Source: Flavobacteriales bacterium UBA3376 (GTDB lineage Bacteria; Bacteroidota; Bacteroidia; Flavobacteriales; Weeksellaceae). Taken from it: a stretch of 18,060 nt of DNA. Below, in pieces: positions 16,205 through 18,060 of this stretch (position 1 is the stretch's first letter; each line of letters opens with the position of its first letter). Below the pieces are notes generated by a model. That model was given only the letters and a program-made list of their open reading frames with translations. It was not told the origin of the DNA and ran no database searches. The stretch lies in the NCBI GenBank assembly GCA_002359055.1, contig DEQC01000067.1, positions 1 to 18,060 of the forward strand, given 5' to 3'. Both the position numbers and the translations under genes were made by a program.

Positions 16205-17059
16205 ATGGCTTGGTTTAGAAGAAAGAAAAAAAACATTACGACTGAACAAAAGAAAGACACTCCTAAAGGTCTTTGGTATAAGTCTCCGAGTGGAAAAATC
16301 ATAGAAACTGAGGAACTGAAGGCAAATATGTATGTAAGTCCTGAGGATGATTTCCATGTTCAAATTGGAAGTGAACAATATTTCAATATCTTATTCGATG
16401 AAGGCATATTCAAAGAATTGGATGCTAAGGTTGAGAGTATCGACCCTTTGAATTGGGAAGACACAAAGAAATACAAAGACAGGCTGAAGGAAACCAAAAA
16501 GAAAACAGGTCTTACGGATGCTGCTCGTAATGCGACTGGAAAAATCAATGGACGCGATGTAGTCATCAGCTGTATGGATTTTAAATTCATTGGAGGTTCT
16601 TTGGGTTCAGCTATGGGAGAAAAACTTAGTCGTGCGATTGATTATGCGATTAAAAACGACTTACCTTATATATTGATTTCCCAATCAGGAGGTGCACGTA
16701 TGATGGAAGCTGCAATTTCTTTGATGCAAATGGCAAAAGTTGAGGCGAAGTTGACTCAGTTATCGGATGCTAAACTTCCTTATATCTCTGTTTTGACCAA
16801 TCCAACTTATGGAGGTGTGACGGCTTCATTTGCTTCGGTAGGAGATTTGATCATAGCAGAGCCGGGAGCATTGATTGGATTTGCTGGTCCGAGAGTTATC
16901 AAAGAAACCATAGGAAGAGACTTACCTGAAGGTTTCCAAACCTCGGAATTCCTTTTGGAAAAAGGATTTGTGGACATGATCGTGCATAGAAAATCTTTGA
17001 AAAATCAAATTTATGAATCGATTAATATGCTGAAACCCATAGAAGTAAAAAATCAATAA
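16205..17059 (+). CDS. accD: Acetyl-CoA carboxylase carboxyltransferase subunit beta, zinc-ribbon cysteines absent
   Basis: The product is 284 residues. With AccA it forms the carboxyltransferase that moves CO2 from carboxybiotin to acetyl-CoA, giving malonyl-CoA for fatty-acid synthesis in the cytoplasm. The crotonase-type core is intact: F-I-G-G-S-L-G-S at 128-135, S-G-G-A-R-M-M-E-A at 161-169, L-P-Y-I-S-V-L-T at 191-198, Y-G-G-V-T-A-S-F-A at 202-210 and G-F-A-G-P-R-V at 225-231. The N-terminal zinc ribbon of E. coli AccD (K-C-D-S-C-G and V-C-P-K-C-D) reads K-S-P-S-G at 26-30 and V-S-P-E-D-D at 44-49, so all four metal-binding Cys are gone. This may be a normal trait of the lineage. It starts 52 bp after fbaA and is followed by AT-rich sequence and the tRNA promoter. 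Confidence 0.95.
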   Translation: MAWFRRKKKNITTEQKKDTPKGLWYKSPSGKIIETEELKANMYVSPEDDFHVQIGSEQYFNILFDEGIFKELDAKVESIDPLNWEDTKKYKDRLKETKKKTGLTDAARNATGKINGRDVVISCMDFKFIGGSLGSAMGEKLSRAIDYAIKNDLPYILISQSGGARMMEAAISLMQMAKVEAKLTQLSDAKLPYISVLTNPTYGGVTASFASVGDLIIAEPGALIGFAGPRVIKETIGRDLPEGFQTSEFLLEKGFVDMIVHRKSLKNQIYESINMLKPIEVKNQ

Positions 17060-17088
17060 AAAAAGACTTCAAAAAAAGTACTTTTTTA

Positions 17089-17121
17089 TTTGTTTTATAT
17101 AAAAGGGTTTCTTTATATTTG
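17089..17121 (+). promoter_or_regulatory. Promoter of the tRNA-Gly/tRNA-Leu unit
   Basis: TTTG at 17089-17092 and TATATTTG at 17114-17121 are separated by 21 bp, a full -33/-7 pair of the Bacteroidota type. The -7 box ends 9 bp before the mature tRNA-Gly 5' end, so the 5' leader is very short. Confidence 0.7.
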
Positions 17122-17130
17122 CCACCGATT

Positions 17131-17203
<73 letters not shown>

Positions 17204-17221
17204 CAAAGTAAACAATCACCC

Positions 17222-17307
17222 GCCCTGGTGGTGGAATTGGTAGACACGCAGGACTTAAAATCCTGTGGCCAACTGCGGCCGTATGGGTTCAAGTCCCATC
17301 CGGGGCA
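17222..17307 (+). tRNA. tRNA-Leu (anticodon TAA)
   Basis: An 86-nt class II tRNA: acceptor GCCCTGG pairs with CCGGGGC (one G-U pair), the anticodon arm CAGGA/TCCTG encloses CTTAAAA with anticodon TAA at 17256-17258, a long variable arm contains a GGCC/GGCC stem, and the T arm is ATGGG/CCCAT. The discriminator is A17307 and CCA is not encoded. It lies 18 bp after tRNA-Gly, in the same transcript. It reads TTA, a frequent leucine codon in this AT-rich sequence. Confidence 0.97.
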
Positions 17308-17310
17308 CTT

Positions 17311-17347
17311 AAAACCTGATAGTCATAAAAAATTATCAGGTTTTTTT
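17311..17347 (+). terminator. Intrinsic terminator of the tRNA unit
   Basis: AAAACCTGATA (17311-17321) pairs with TATCAGGTTTT (17334-17344), extendable inward by a G-U and a T-A pair, and runs into TTTTTTT at 17341-17347. It lies directly after tRNA-Leu and before the small membrane-protein gene. Confidence 0.9.
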
Positions 17348-17368
17348 ATTGATTTAACTTAATTCTAT

Positions 17369-17773
17369 ATGACCTTCTATTACACAAATTCAAAATTGCT
17401 AACTACACTCATCATTCGAGTGATCCCAATAGTTTTCTTCTATTACTTGGCTTTGGTCATGGGCAACGGAATTTACATTGCCGTAGCAATACTGAGTTTA
17501 GAAGCGACTGTAGAGCTTTTGTATATGTACAAAAAAGGTCATGCTAAAATCGAAAACGGAACTATCCTAAGACATCAATTTTTCTCTACAAAATCAGTGG
17601 AAATCGAAGATGTTCATAAAGTTTATGTCTATGATGATGAATGGACTTTTAGGACACACGAAAAGGAAGTGAGAATCGATATGAAATTAGTGAGAGAAAG
17701 CCAAAGGGAAACTTTGACTCAAAACTTGGAAAAGTTCAGAGATCAAGTAATCGCTCGAAAGAAAGCTGCGTAA
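17369..17773 (+). CDS. Small membrane protein with two transmembrane helices and a soluble C-terminal domain, unknown function
   Basis: The product is 134 residues and I do not recognise a specific family. Residues about 10-29 (L-T-T-L-I-I-R-V-I-P-I-V-F-F-Y-Y) and 33-53 (G-I-Y-I-A-V-A-I-L-S-L) are two hydrophobic helices forming a hairpin, so both ends probably face the cytoplasm. The rest alternates strands (K-I-E-N-G-T-I-L-R-H, then V-H-K-V-Y-V-Y, then W-T-F-R-T, then E-V-R-I-D) and ends in a charged helix, a layout like the small PH-like domains found in bacterial membrane proteins. That fold is a guess from pattern. The gene follows the tRNA terminator by 21 bp with no clear promoter box of its own, and converges on the response-regulator gene with a 12-bp gap. 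Confidence 0.7.
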   Translation: MTFYYTNSKLLTTLIIRVIPIVFFYYLALVMGNGIYIAVAILSLEATVELLYMYKKGHAKIENGTILRHQFFSTKSVEIEDVHKVYVYDDEWTFRTHEKEVRIDMKLVRESQRETLTQNLEKFRDQVIARKKAA

Positions 17774-17785
17774 GTAAATTTAAGT

Positions 17786-18060
17786 TTACGCATAACCTTC
17801 CATAATTGCTTTTTTCACTAATCCCACTACATTTTTAACTCCGAATTTTATAAATAAATTCGCTCGATGTTTCTCGACCGTTTTGGTTGAAACATCCAAC
17901 TTCTCTCCTATTTCATTGGTTGTTTTCTCTTTTAAAATCAATTTCAAAACTTCTTTCTCTCTCGGCGTTAAAACTACATTCGATTTTAAATTCAACCTCT
18001 TTTCACGATAGGTTAAATCTCTAATTTCGGCCGATATATAAATCTGATTATCCATAACAG
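17786..18060 (-). CDS. LuxR/NarL-type response regulator, C-terminal DNA-binding part (5' end outside window)
   Basis: About 90 C-terminal residues are visible. A LuxR-type helix-turn-helix is complete: L-T-P-R-E-K-E-V-L-K-L-I, then T-T-N-E-I-G-E-K-L-D-V-S-T-K-T-V-E-K-H-R-A-N-L-F-I-K-F-G-V-K-N-V-V-G-L-V-K-K-A. The V-M-D-N-Q-I-Y-I-S-A-E-I stretch before it looks like the linker that follows a receiver domain in NarL/FixJ response regulators. The Met at 18055 is preceded in frame by a Val codon and the window edge, so the gene most likely continues to the right with a receiver domain. A free-standing 89-residue HTH protein starting at that ATG is the alternative. Confidence 0.85.
   Translation of the reverse strand, partial: VMDNQIYISAEIRDLTYREKRLNLKSNVVLTPREKEVLKLILKEKTTNEIGEKLDVSTKTVEKHRANLFIKFGVKNVVGLVKKAIMEGYA

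Noticed and set aside
17072..17087. 16-bp palindrome AAAAAAGTACTTTTTT after accD
   Set aside because: There is no loop and almost only A-T pairs, so it is a poor terminator; more likely AT-rich sequence near the tRNA promoter.
17774..17789. Inverted repeat GTAAA/TTTAC between the convergent genes
   Set aside because: Only 5 bp of A-T-rich stem, and it overlaps the stop codon of the response regulator gene; too weak to call a terminator.

Overview
The window looks like a chromosomal segment of a low-GC Bacteroidota, most likely order Flavobacteriales. The evidence is a TonB-receptor-like gene beside GLPGLI-family genes, a lipidated BamA-like TamL protein, an alpha-2-macroglobulin gene next to a DUF3857 gene, and several copies of the Bacteroidota -7 promoter box TAnnTTTG. 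The genus cannot be fixed from this. Genes are tightly packed. No gene-free stretch exceeds about 300 bases; the longest is 4422-4580, which appears to hold only promoters.

Left part (1-4061): the 3' part of a secreted alpha-2-macroglobulin-like protein, cut by the window edge, then a separately promoted periplasmic DUF3857/transglutaminase-like protein. Both lack the residues expected for chemistry: the thioester Cys in the first and the transglutaminase triad in the second.

Accessory part (about 4071-10310): an XRE-type regulator on the minus strand faces away from a plus-strand run made of a 91-residue secreted two-Cys protein, a 10-bp hairpin, two GLPGLI-family genes, a truncated copy of a TonB-receptor-like gene, a third GLPGLI-family gene and the intact 892-residue TonB-receptor-like gene. 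It ends at a strong bidirectional terminator. The truncated copy and its 51-bp leader repeat the start of the intact gene, so this run grew by duplication of a [GLPGLI + receptor] unit followed by loss of most of one receptor. Base composition from roughly 4.4 to 6.4 kb is visibly more AT-rich than around it. This is the most unusual part of the window: a plausible outer-membrane system of unknown function with paralogous GLPGLI partners. Nothing in the sequence shows what it transports.

Housekeeping part (10331-17347): a beta-lactamase-fold serine hydrolase lipoprotein and an rRNA methyltransferase of the SpoU/TrmH family lie on the minus strand. The methyltransferase is divergent from tamL, with start codons only 3 bp apart. 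After tamL come fbaA (class II aldolase), accD (acetyl-CoA carboxylase beta subunit without its zinc-ribbon cysteines), tRNA-Gly(GCC) and tRNA-Leu(TAA), with a good promoter before and a terminator after the tRNA pair.

Right edge: a small two-helix membrane protein of unknown function converges on the C-terminal DNA-binding part of a LuxR/NarL-type response regulator that is cut by the window edge.
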